DNA of 64,000 bases from Voacanga thouarsii (lineage: Eukaryota > Streptophyta > Magnoliopsida > Gentianales > Apocynaceae). The first letter of the stretch is position 1; each line of letters starts with the position of its first letter. This document shows positions 1 through 10,199 of this stretch, one piece after another. The notes below the pieces were generated by a model, which was given only the letters and a program-made list of their open reading frames with translations, ran no database searches and was not told the DNA's origin. The stretch spans positions 3,883,501 to 3,947,500 of the forward strand of contig JANUWF010001636.1 in the NCBI GenBank assembly GCA_026120185.1. Direction: 5' to 3'. Position numbers and translations under genes: made by a program.

Positions 1-527
1 AGAAAAAACACCATCCCTCACTCCGATTCAATCCGTCATTGAAAAATTCAATTTTTTTTATTTTATATATTAAAAAGATATTATGATAATATCAATCGAA
101 TTTAACATTTAAATGTTTATATATCATCCTTTATATATAAAGAGTTTCGATATGCTTACCGTTTAACAAGCGATCTTATAAAGACATAAATATAATTGAA
201 TTTAACTTGATCCATTTTGCTTTTGACATGTGACAGAAAATTCTATAGAAATATACATGTAAGTATAATTAAATTTAACTCAAAATTCTTTTTAATTCGT
301 GTATATTAACTTTAACAATACACATATCAAAATATATATAATAAATCTGTACAATACATATCAAGTTAGTATTATAATTATTGCACAAAAGTTATCGACC
401 ATTTGTGTGCTAGCATTATGAAAATGAAAATAGTAATCTTTGCAAGTTTTCAGCCTGTAAAGAAAGGACAAAAGTATAGTTGGGATGGCGCCACCACAAA
501 CACAAACTCAGGACTTTTAAGATTTTG
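1..527. other. A+T-rich intergenic DNA, left edge
   Basis: No coding region, RNA gene or clear repeat boundary recognised. Short homopolymers and TATA-like runs only. It would lie downstream of the minus-strand gene that follows. Confidence 0.5.
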
Positions 528-533
528 TTTATT
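528..533 (-). terminator. Candidate polyadenylation signal of the DsbA-like gene
   Basis: On the minus strand this reads AATAAA, about 185 nt past the stop codon of the gene at 717-2716. The spacing suits a plant 3' UTR. Plant signals are loose, so this is only a candidate. Confidence 0.4.
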
Positions 534-716
534 TTAAAACAACACTTTGTGATGAGAATGATAATGTCAGATTCTCAACTTTGGTACGAGGTCTACTATT
601 ATTTTCTTACTTAAAGCTGGACTTTGTCTGCCAGAATAAAGTGAAGCCGCTATCCATCATCATAATCAGAAGAAACTATTTAGAAAGATGATGCTGTGGT
701 ATTGCAGAAATCTTCA

Positions 717-2716
717 TTACAAGAAATGGAAAGATTCCTGCCTCCTCTTGGTACCCCGTTTCTTGATCAGTGGATCAATGATGTGCTTCCATCCCTTGAA
801 GTCAATCGGTGAGCCCCCGTCTGGTAAGGGAAAGCCATTGACAAAGAAAAAGGGTGTTCCATAAACTCCTTTTAAGCATCCGTACTGTAAAAAGATGAGA
901 GGCCAATAGGGTTGAGATTTTACACTATTGGGTGAACAGTAACAACGAAGAACACGACATCTTTCTGCCTCAGTTTAGTTGTGCATAGTTAAAATTATCA
1001 CTTTGTATCTAGCGTTATAGCAGAACATGGAGAGCAATTGCCCTTACCTTGAAGGCAAACCTTGTTGCCTGATCAGTATTGTAGTCGCTAAAGCCTAGTT
1101 TGATGGCAGAAGCATACGAGCTCCCGACTGTTTCAGTTGCAAACTTAACGATTTGACCTCGAACAGATGCTCTGGAGAAGTTGGATGTTGCTTTGCCATA
1201 GAACTTCTCCTGTTCACATATGCCATGTTTAGGTTATTGCCGAAAAGCAAATCAGTGAAATGAACATAAATTGATTGATGTCCCTAAACCCTGAGATACC
1301 AACTACTTTCAGATCAAATCAAAGACACCAAACCTGAAGGTCCTAAATTTTCTCCTCTTGTTAGAATTCAACGGGGATTTATAGCAGAATTCAAATCAAT
1401 CTAGCCAAGAAGGTGGATTGCTAGTGGTCCTAAATGTTTTGTTTGCTGTGTGTGTGTGTGTGTGTGTGTTGGAATGTTGGGGGAGAGGGGTTGGGGAATG
1501 ATAAGCTTAGTTGTTTGCTTCATCCAGCTATAAATGTATATGAAATTAACTGTATATTGCATCATTAACAAGATATGATTTCTGTCATCTTCCATGTGTT
1601 CAGAAATCTATATTTCGAAGGGAAAAGCAATCTCACCTGCTGCTGAAAGAATGCCTCCATTAATGTGTATGTTGCTGAAGCATTCAACCTACGAACTATA
1701 TGCAGTGCACGGGAACACAGATAAGAATTGTCATGATAACTGCAACACAAAGGAAATCTGTTCAGCCTATATCAATGAGCATAAAGTCCAGTGCTGGTCT
1801 TCGGTCTCACATCAAAGTGTGCCAACATTTTCCAGATTGAAAGGGAAACGGTAAAAATGTTTGCCAGTAAAATAATGTCAGAAGCCAAATGATTGGAAAA
1901 TGTAGAGAACACAACAGTAATTGGTAAGAACCAAAGAGCACGAGCCCCATTTAGATGAAGATATTGGAAACGAAAAGAAGAAACGATTCTTACAAACCGA
2001 CTTTTGTGAATCACATGTACTAAAAATTGGTCTGTACCCCTTGCATACACTTGAGACAACTTTTTGACGCCCTAGTTTTTTAATGGACATTTTCCAAAGA
2101 AGAATGATGCAACTTTTCCTCGAAACCTCCGAAGAAATTCGCCATAAAAACCCCAACTCAGAGGAGGAAATGAAAAGACACACAACCGATGATGATGAAA
2201 CTCAAGAGCAGAATATCATTACATCATTAGATCATCATAATGTTGCAACGAAATAATTAAATTTGATTTTTTTTTCAAGAAGTAAGGTGAAATGGAAAAG
2301 ATGGGGATTAAATCTTGAGGTAAGGTAAAATTTATTCTATATCAAATCAGTCCATTAAGTTCCAAGAAACAAAAACCGTCAAAGTAACCTTCCTGGATTT
2401 TTTATCACGATGATACATGAACACAAAGAAGAGAATTTTGCACTTACGGTAAAGGGAACGTATGAACAACAAGTGAAATGGGAGAGCCGTAATGCTTGAC
2501 AACCTCTCTTAGAGGCGGCCATGAGTCTCTGCTATCTGGGCAGACAGGGTCCAAAAATGCCTCAATATAAATAGAATCAGTCTCTATTGATTCCTTATTG
2601 TACCAGAATCCATCGAGTTTGGATGGAATTGTAATCTGAGCACTAGTAGAACCAGAAAGCAAAACACAAAGCACCCAAAATAAAGTCTTATAAAGATTGA
2701 AACTTTGACTATGCAT
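717..2716 (-). CDS. Secreted thioredoxin/DsbA-fold family protein, 4 exons
   Basis: Exons (minus) are 2716-2448, 1739-1637, 1209-1048 and 884-717; they join in frame with GT-AG borders to 233 residues plus stop. From memory this is the length of the Arabidopsis At1g20225-type 'thioredoxin superfamily' proteins, and phrases such as KLDGFWYNKESIE, DPVCPDSRDSWP, VVHTFPLPYHDN, SRALHIV, YGTPFFFVNGF and GWKHIIDPL match that family. Residues 1-27 form a signal peptide (hydrophobic YKTLFWVLCVLL, then GSTSA|Q), so the protein is expected in the secretory path or apoplast. The ATG at 2716 was chosen because it places the signal peptide at the N-terminus; an in-frame ATG at 2749 would add 11 residues. 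The DsbA-like active site position carries CPDS, one cysteine only, so dithiol oxidase activity is doubtful. The precise role is not known. Confidence 0.85.
1447..1470. repeat. (TG)n microsatellite in intron
   Basis: About 11-12 TG units inside the 427-bp intron between exons 2 and 3 of the DsbA-like gene. It is pure and probably length-variable. Confidence 0.9.
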
Positions 2717-3159
2717 GTCTAGGAAATGATTTCTTGCTGAGACTTCCATCCAGTAAGAACGTAGGTGAAGGCCGATGAGGAGTGAAGACACGGCAAAAAT
2801 TAGAGGCAAAAAGCAAGCTGACAGCTAAAACGTAAAGAGACAGAAACAGAGCATCTGCCAAGAAGAAGGGATGGATGCAGCGGCCAAATAAAGCTGTTCG
2901 GAGCCAGTCTGCGAATCTAGGACAAAGCCTTGATGATTGAACTTGGATCGGGTCTACCGAAAGAATCCTCCGCCAATGACTGCCTTGCTGAGACCGTGCT
3001 CCTAGTACGATTTGAACCAGTACTAGTCTACCATCCACGTAAGAAAATTTTGGGTACTCCGTCACTTTTTTTTTTTTTAAACTATCTATTAACTTTGTAC
3101 GTATTATAATTTTATTATTTTTTTGGCTAGATTACGTATTATGAATTTAGTTAATTTAC

Positions 3160-3600
3160 TTAGGGTGTAAATAGAAATAGATTAATTTAAGATGAGTTTT
3201 GTAAAAAAATATTAAGGTTATAATTAAATAAGAATTGAATTGAGATGAGTTTATTAAAATTTAATAAAATATTATTAAATGAGAGTAAGTGTGAGGCTCA
3301 ATTATTAATGAGAGAGAGAGAGAAAATATAACATATTGTGAGTATACGATAATTTTCATAAAATAAAAATTATTTAAATTAGAATTTTAGTTTGAATGGG
3401 GAAGAATTACTTCCCAAATACAACTTAGATATGTGGGATTAGATTAATTCAAGAAGAAAGAATATGATGAGTTATAAATATATGATCGTTTTTGCGAAAC
3501 AAAAATTATAGTATAAAATAATGATATATTTGAATTAAAATAAAATTTTAATATAAGATAAGAATAAAAATAAAAATTTGTCTAAGTATAGCCTTATTTT
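3160..3600. repeat. Two copies of a dispersed A+T-rich repeat family
   Basis: About 3160-3430 and 3431-3600 share the pattern of a GA-rich stretch, TATTGTGAGTATA-like text, then AAATAAAAATTATTTAAATT and a closing TAGTTTGAATGG-type block. The same order recurs near 4560-4790, 41660-41845 and, on the other strand, 26790-26960. Probably a short non-autonomous transposon; termini not resolved. Confidence 0.5.
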
Positions 3601-3959
3601 TTCTAATGAAATAAGATGTTTTATTATATTCCAAGAGCAATAATTAAATTATCTGACGTTTTGGCTCTGTTTTGAAAGGTAACATTTTGCCCCCGTTATT
3701 GGAATAAATTGACCAAATTGGAACTCTATGAACGTTTGATGTTGAGATTGATATTATGTAAAGAGTTTTTTATGAACCGTTTGTGGCAATCATCGTGGCT
3801 TGGGTTTGGTTTTGTAGTAGGAAGTTGACGTTACGAATTGCATTGAGGTAGACGGTAGACCCAACAAATAACTACATTTATTTTGTGGTTAGCGTTAACC
3901 CAATCTCCTCCTTCAGTCAAATTACTTGTTGAGGACAAAGAAGATTTTTTTTTTTTTTG

Positions 3960-4345
3960 AGTTGATCTCAAATATATATTTGATAACAACTAATATATAG
4001 TACTTAATTAATTAAATACGTTTGGTAACAAATTTTTATTATTACTTAATTGATTAAGATATATTGTAATTTTATTATAAATTTTAAGTAAATTTAAAAT
4101 TAATTAAATTTGAATTCTGAATATATTAAATACTTATTTAATTATAATATTTTTATATTTAATCTAAAATATATTAAAATATAGTGTAAAAATAAATTAT
4201 AATTATTTCAAATTTTAAATTTTAATTTTTAATTTTTAAATTTAATATTTAAATATTTAATTTTTAAATTTTAAATTTTTAAATTTAATATTTAAATATT
4301 TAATTTTTAATTTTTAAATTTCAGTTTTTATCAAACGAGTACTTA
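3960..4345. repeat. A+T-rich MITE-like repeat
   Basis: The start contains CGTTTGGTAACAA and the end the near-complement TTTTATCAAACGAG, suggesting terminal inverted repeats. The centre is AAATTT-type low-complexity DNA. Text around 62790-63100 runs closely parallel to it, so it is a dispersed family. No target duplication was found. Confidence 0.45.
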
Positions 4346-4369
4346 GTCAAAACACTCATTTCCTTTAAT

Positions 4370-4370
<1 letters not shown>

Positions 4371-4425
<55 letters not shown>
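4371..4425. repeat. (TTA)n microsatellite
   Basis: About 18 uninterrupted TTA/TAT units in 55 bp. Confidence 0.95.
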
Positions 4426-4559
4426 GAAAGTTGTATTTGCAATTACGTTAAAATAGATTATCAATACGTTAAAATCTATTTTCAGCATATTTTATGAACA
4501 ACTTGCTCAAGCAAAGGTGTGTTGTCCTACTACTTTTTTCCCTTAATAATGAACCCGCA

Positions 4560-4790
4560 ATGTCTATATTTGAATTTCTATTTTACATTAAATTAAAATA
4601 TAAAAATTAATTTGAGATAAATTTTATAAAAAATTATTAAATATATAAAGTCAAGTAGAGTCTAAAGAAAAAAATTATAATATATTATAAATATATAATA
4701 ATTTTTAAAAAATAAAATATATGTAAAATAATAATATATTTAAATTTAAATAAAAATTTTATTTAAAATAATAATAAAAATAGCTGCAGT
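4560..4790. repeat. Copy of dispersed A+T-rich repeat family
   Basis: Shares the order ATTTTATAAAAAATTATTAAAT, TATTATAAATATATAATAA, AAAATAATAATATATTTAAA with 41660-41845 and, more loosely, with 3160-3600. No coding capacity. Ends not determined. Confidence 0.45.
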
Positions 4791-5039
4791 CGCGAGCTAC
4801 AAGCATCCATCGCAGGAGCTCTCCTCCCCTCAAGTCAATAAAATGCTTCTTTCCTTTCTAACTTCTTTAGCTCTAGCAAGGTACCAGGCTCTACTCTGTT
4901 TCCCTTTCTTCTCTATTTTTGAGAAAAGGGAAATAGACGTCCGGGTCGATTTAGTTCGTTTTTTTTATGATAATTTTAAATTCTATTATTATTATAAATG
5001 TATTAAAAGGCTCCTCTATAGAAGGAAATCACACCATAC

Positions 5040-5156
5040 ACTAGAGATGACAATTTTTTCACTTAAACTTGAGACTTGGCCCGATTAGACTGAGAATTTT
5101 CCAATTTAAGTAGGGCCGGGCAGGAGATGGACTTCATTCTTCGACCCGACCTGCTT

Positions 5157-5193
<37 letters not shown>

Positions 5194-5475
5194 ATAAATT
5201 ATATATGTATATAAAATAAAATAAAATAGAAAAGAAGAAGAAGAAAAATAAAAAAAATATAAACTATCAATTATTAATTTTATTCTTACTAATCTAGCGA
5301 TATGATAAATACGTAAATTATTATAAATCACCACTAAAGTTTTCTATAAGATTAAAAAATTTTGAATAAAAATATATTAAAGACAAATTTTTTTTTAAAA
5401 TTTTTATAATTATTTTCGGCTCAAACGGGCCCGCTTTCCCATTAGGTCGGGACTAAAGATTGTTTTATCCCCAAC
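5040..5475. repeat. Probable non-autonomous transposon fragment with (TA)n core
   Basis: Both ends are rich in CCCGACC/GGCCGGGC-type motifs (GACCCGACCTG on the left, AACGGGCCCGC and GGTCGGG on the right) around a (TA)16 run at 5159-5190. Ends of this type (a 'gatgacaat...' edge followed by GGGTCGGG words) are common in plant repeat families. No target duplication identified. Confidence 0.35.
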
Positions 5476-7844
5476 AAGCCAGAGGCAAAGATCCCACCTT
5501 TTCCCATAACAAAAACGAGACAAAAATGAAAATACGGAAAGTATATACAGAAACGAGACTAATCTCTAACCCGACCCGACCTCACTGCCATTCTACCATA
5601 CACTGAATACACACGGATTCCTGGGAGCGAGGGCCGAAGTCTGCTTCTGTCCACCACGCTCCACCTTTGTTTCTTACCTAAATAAAGCGTTAAATCTAAA
5701 CCGAGGGAATAATAGAGAGTCAACATGACACGACACATGAGAGCATGGGCATCTAGTTCCAAAGCAACTTGACAGTAAAATGAAATAAAGCTTTATTCTC
5801 TTGTGGGATAAGCATTCTTCTCCACTCGTTGGCAATGTGATAGGGTGCTAATTTAAGTATTGTGTTTCAAGAATGATCGAAGCCAAATAATACCCATTAG
5901 GAGTACTAAATGCAATTACTGATTTATCCTTGTTAATGAAGTTTATATAATTTAAACAGAGGATATTAATGATAAAAACTTATGAGCTACATATGTTTAT
6001 TTTAAAAAATAAATATTTATTTTTGAACATTTTAAAATAAAAGATATTAATTTTCAATTATGAACAGATAAAGTATATTTGAATAGACTAAATTATTAAC
6101 TTACCACAAAATACAAATAGCTCTGAGAATATAAAATCCAAAAGATTTTTCTTTTTATTAATTGTATCTATAAACAGACAGATTAATAAAATAAAATAAT
6201 ATCAATTCAATTAACTACAATTCTTTCTCTTGCGAACCCTTTATGGCTATTGGATTGGGTTTTCCATCCTCTTGGTGTCTGCTACTATTTCATATTTGGT
6301 AGTCATTGGGGCTAAACGATCCAATTTTTCCTGAATCATTTGGGCCAAATGTAAGAGACTCAACTTTTGGATATTATGAGAAAGCCCATAAACATTTTGG
6401 GTCATTTTTTGACACTATCAACAAGTAGTCTCAAGCCCATATATAGTTGGCACCATTTTTTTTTATTTTATTTACATAAGTGTCCGAACATTTGACCCGA
6501 ATAACCCCATGGATCCGAAGCGCCACCACATAAATCCCCTAAAAATGTCTGTGACAAAATTTGAACTGAGGCCATCCTCATTTAGAGGCACCAATTTTTG
6601 TCAGCCGCCAGTCGCGGACAAATAGGAAGCAAAAGTTGGCACCATTATTAATACATTCCAACTACCCGTCCATCATGAATCAATGAAGTCACAAACAACA
6701 AGATGATATCACAGAATGACAGGCAAAATTCTATCTCCACGTGGCAAAATTGGGTTCACAGAATTTTTTTAGTAAAAAAAAAAAATGCAACTCCCGCTAA
6801 TGGTTTGTTTGGTTGACTTGGAATGTGATAGAAGAGGGAAAATACATTACTTGGCGGGGTGAAATGTGAAGCAAAACTCAAGCATTTCCACTCCCAAATT
6901 TGAAGGTTTGAGAGATAAAACAAAATGGAAATGAAGGTATTAATGACAAAAAATAACTTCACTTTTAATTTTAAAAATATTAAATTAAAAAGACAAATAA
7001 AAAATAAAAAAATTAATAATTCTCTTTTTCCTCTCCTCTCATTTCTTCTCGTACCAAACCAAACTATGTGCAAGCTTCACATCCTCATATTTACATTAAA
7101 AAAAAACGGGCCACCGAAATGCATCAGAAGGTTCCTGAACTCATTAAATGGACCCTTGTCAAATCATTCGAAATGTGAATCATAGCATTCTGGTTCTAGA
7201 ATGCAACATCTTATGCAAGTTGTGAATTTGTACACTACAATTATGTTTAGTCAATGTAAAATCTAGCAGAGAAAAGGGCAAAAAATAAAAAATAAAAAAA
7301 AGCCCGGTTTTCATGTATTTAGGCATATGATTATATGCAATTCTATCTAACTACAACAAAGAGTAAAAAAAGTGTAGTAGCCCAAAGCTTATCCCCAAAG
7401 CCCCATCCTACCAATGAATCCAATCTTTTCAAATAATAAGTAAAATTATCTCCTGTTGCTTTTTGTTCAAAATTGGCCACTTTAGGTTGTAAAGTACTAA
7501 TTTCGTACTAGTGGAATGTTGACTATGATTCTGTTAATTAACATATGGAAAAAGAAAAAGAAAAAAAAAAGAGGGGGACTTAAAAAATAACATAAAAGAT
7601 TGAGAAAAGGAAGCAAAGAGAGGCCTCAAGAATCAAATTAGGAGTTGGGGTTTGGGGGAGATATTATTTTGTTGTATTGGGCAGATTGCGTTTAGAGGAT
7701 CACCATAGTGATTGTTCTTTTCTTGATTTTTTTAATAATTTAATAAAAATAAATAATAAAAGTTTAACAACGTATTAAACTAATCTTAGTTCTCACAATG
7801 GAATGCTAACATATATAATTAGGTGTCAATGGTAAATATACTAT

Positions 7845-8350
7845 CATAAAGGACTAGAACCTACTGCCTTCTTTTCGCCTAACAATCTAATCATACCTTT
7901 TTTATTTATTGTTTGAAGAAAAGGACAAAAGAAATAGTGAAATTATGTTATTTATACATGATAAAATGATAACCTGTATAATTAAATCACATTTAGAATG
8001 AGTAAGTGGTAGCGATTAGTGAAGGTATTAGAACCTACCACCTCATTGCATCCAAAACAAAAGAGGCTACCAAATTATACTGTTTTTAAGATTACGACTT
8101 TAATCACTTATTTAATTTTTTTTATCAGATAAAGAAATACGAGATAAATTGTAAAATTATTTTATTTATGTACAATAAAATAATAAGCATACAATAAAAA
8201 TTACTACAAATATAATGATAGAGGAGCCTGGTAAATAGACACCAAATCACCCCTCTCCTCCCAGGATTATTATACTCTGATCTTTTATTGGTTATTACTT
8301 ATCCGATAAAGAAATATTAGATAAGTGGGAAAATATCTCGCAGATGAACA
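7845..8350. repeat. Degenerate repeats of about 170-190 bp
   Basis: The phrase TAGAACCTAC recurs at about 7857, 8030 and 8894, followed by CCAAAAC(A/G). The phrase GATAAAGAAATA followed by AGATAA recurs near 8120 and 8305. This suggests old tandem units plus a separate copy at 8878-8952. Confidence 0.4.
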
Positions 8351-9444
8351 GTACAATAACAGCTGGTGCAAGACCAAAATTACCAACGTAAAAATAAACA
8401 TTAACAAAGAGTCTGAAAGGTTTTTTTTTTTTTAAATAACGGTAATTTCTAAAATTTTTTATTTATAATTATTATTCTATTACATCATATCTTTAATAGA
8501 TTTTTTCAATTTTGAAATAAATTTTAGAATTGTAATTTAATCATTTTCTTTTAAAACTCCAAACATATAAAAACTTTCATAATATATTTAAATTTTAAAA
8601 AAAATAAAATAGTGCAAAACACCTACTGTATGTGCAAACATGACTACTACTTTATTCATTCTTCTCAAGTTTATTTAACATAAAGAAAAAGGAAAAAAAT
8701 TGACAACTATTACTTACGCATAATTGTTTTTTAATTTATTTAACGTAAAGAAAAAAAGGAAAAAAGTACAATAACGTAAAAAATGACAACTATTGCTGAC
8801 GTATGATTGAATAATTACGTTGTAATATAAAGATTAAAAATTTTAAAATATAAAATAATATAGGATATATTACTAAAATAGGGCGTAGAAGTGACTAGAA
8901 CCTACCACCTTGTTTGATCCAAAACGGAAGAACCCACCAAATCGCACCCACAGACAGCATCAACTACAGCCCACAGAGCCTTCCAGAGCTGGAACAAGAA
9001 CAACCCTTTCTTCAGTACACTCACCTGAAACAGGCATAGGCAAAACCTCTTTGATGTAAATGACTACCGTGTTAAACAGCTCACCAAAATTACCATATCA
9101 GCAACCTAAACCATCTCCTCAAATGTAAAAAATCAATGTTACATATATCATAAAACTCTTTAATATAGTATCAATAATTTAAAACGTTATTGTAAATTAA
9201 AAACTCGTATCATAGCGTAAGTATACCCTACGCTACCCTACGCGGCGCTAACCATTACGAGCCGAAAAGCTCGATAAAAGTGGGATGGTAGAAGAGTAGG
9301 CAAAAAAACAGGGGTGAGGGTATGAGTATCTGTAAAATTGTGTAGTCTTTACTTGGTATTCAAGAAACGCGTCAGGTTCCCAAAAATTGCAGAAGAGGGG
9401 CATATGGTTTAATAAGCTACCCATGGCAGCCGTTACTGCCCTGA

Positions 9445-9452
9445 TATAAATA
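9445..9452 (+). promoter_or_regulatory. Candidate TATA box (distal) for ATL23-like gene
   Basis: TATAAATA 343 bp before the ATG, followed by a C-rich CACGTCACC stretch. It would give a 5' UTR of about 310 nt. Confidence 0.35.
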
Positions 9453-9634
9453 CACGTCACCTCCACTTCAAGCCTTCAATCAATCTCCCACCTCACCATT
9501 TAACCAACCCTACGTTTCTCACTCTTCCCATCGTAGCAGCCCTGACGCCTCGGTCACTCCCACAGTAGATTCCATACAAGATTCCATCTTCCCCAACAAT
9601 GAAATAACCCACTCTTGCTCTTTTCTTCTTCGCA

Positions 9635-9641
9635 TATAAAA
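9635..9641 (+). promoter_or_regulatory. Candidate TATA box (proximal) for ATL23-like gene
   Basis: TATAAAA 154 bp before the ATG, which would give a 5' UTR of about 120 nt. Which of the two TATA-like sites is used cannot be told from sequence. Confidence 0.4.
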
Positions 9642-9794
9642 TCCAGAGAGTCCAGATTTCTTTTTAATGCGCGCTATGGTGTGCATTTTTTCCTGTTCTA
9701 CAAATAATTCTCGCAAGCGCCACCAGCAACCTCCGTAAGTTAGTTGCAGAATTGAGTATTTTTCTTTTTCTCTGAAGAGCACGTCGCGGAAAAG

Positions 9795-10199
9795 ATGCTG
9801 GTGTCGGTGTTTCTTGCGCTGTTTCTGCCTTGCGTAGGCATGAGCGCCGTTTTCTTGGTTTATCTGTGTCTGCTGTGGTATGCTGCCACCTACAATCACG
9901 GCGACAACCAGCAGGAGTTTCAGCCTCCTGTAAAACCTGCTAGAAAGATGGGTCTTTCTGAGTCCGACCTTGACAAACTCCCAAAAGTCACCGGCAAAGA
10001 TTTGGTCTTGGGGTCGGAATGTGCGGTTTGCTTGGATGATATCGGGAGTGATGATCCGGCGAGATTGATTCCGGGTTGCAACCATGGCTTTCACCTGCAA
10101 TGTGCTGATACATGGCTTTCTAAGCACCCAATTTGTCCTGTTTGCAGAGCCAAGCTCCAGCCAGAGTTGTTCGATCCGCCTGAAACCAATCCTTGCTGA
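9795..10199 (+). CDS. ATL23: ATL23-like RING-H2 E3 ubiquitin ligase
   Basis: Intronless frame of 134 residues, as usual for ATL genes. Residues 3-29 form one hydrophobic helix (membrane anchor). Residues 53-63 (GLSESDLDKLP) are the ATL GLD-type motif. The RING-H2 finger spans 76-117: C76-x2-C79-x15-C95-x-H97-x2-H100-x2-C103-x10-C114-x2-C117, with the usual Trp at 107 for E2 contact. All eight metal ligands are present. The N-terminal phrase LALFLPCVGMS matches ATL23/ATL24 as I recall them; the protein looks somewhat shorter than the Arabidopsis member. It is expected to be a membrane-bound ligase passing ubiquitin from an E2 to unknown substrates. The start is the first ATG after the leader and gives the N-terminal membrane segment. 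Confidence 0.85.
   Translation: MLVSVFLALFLPCVGMSAVFLVYLCLLWYAATYNHGDNQQEFQPPVKPARKMGLSESDLDKLPKVTGKDLVLGSECAVCLDDIGSDDPARLIPGCNHGFHLQCADTWLSKHPICPVCRAKLQPELFDPPETNPC

Larger units (their letters stand above)
2717..9444. other. A+T-rich intergenic DNA with dispersed repeats
   Basis: No supportable gene in 6.7 kb; the open frames here are short and low in complexity. It holds the repeat blocks listed separately (3160, 3960, 4371, 4560, 5040, 7845). Other parts show nothing recognisable. Confidence 0.6.

Noticed and set aside
9519..10127. 202-codon minus-strand frame
   Set aside because: Lies antisense over the ATL23-like gene and its leader, has no family likeness, and the plus strand carries a complete RING-H2 gene.
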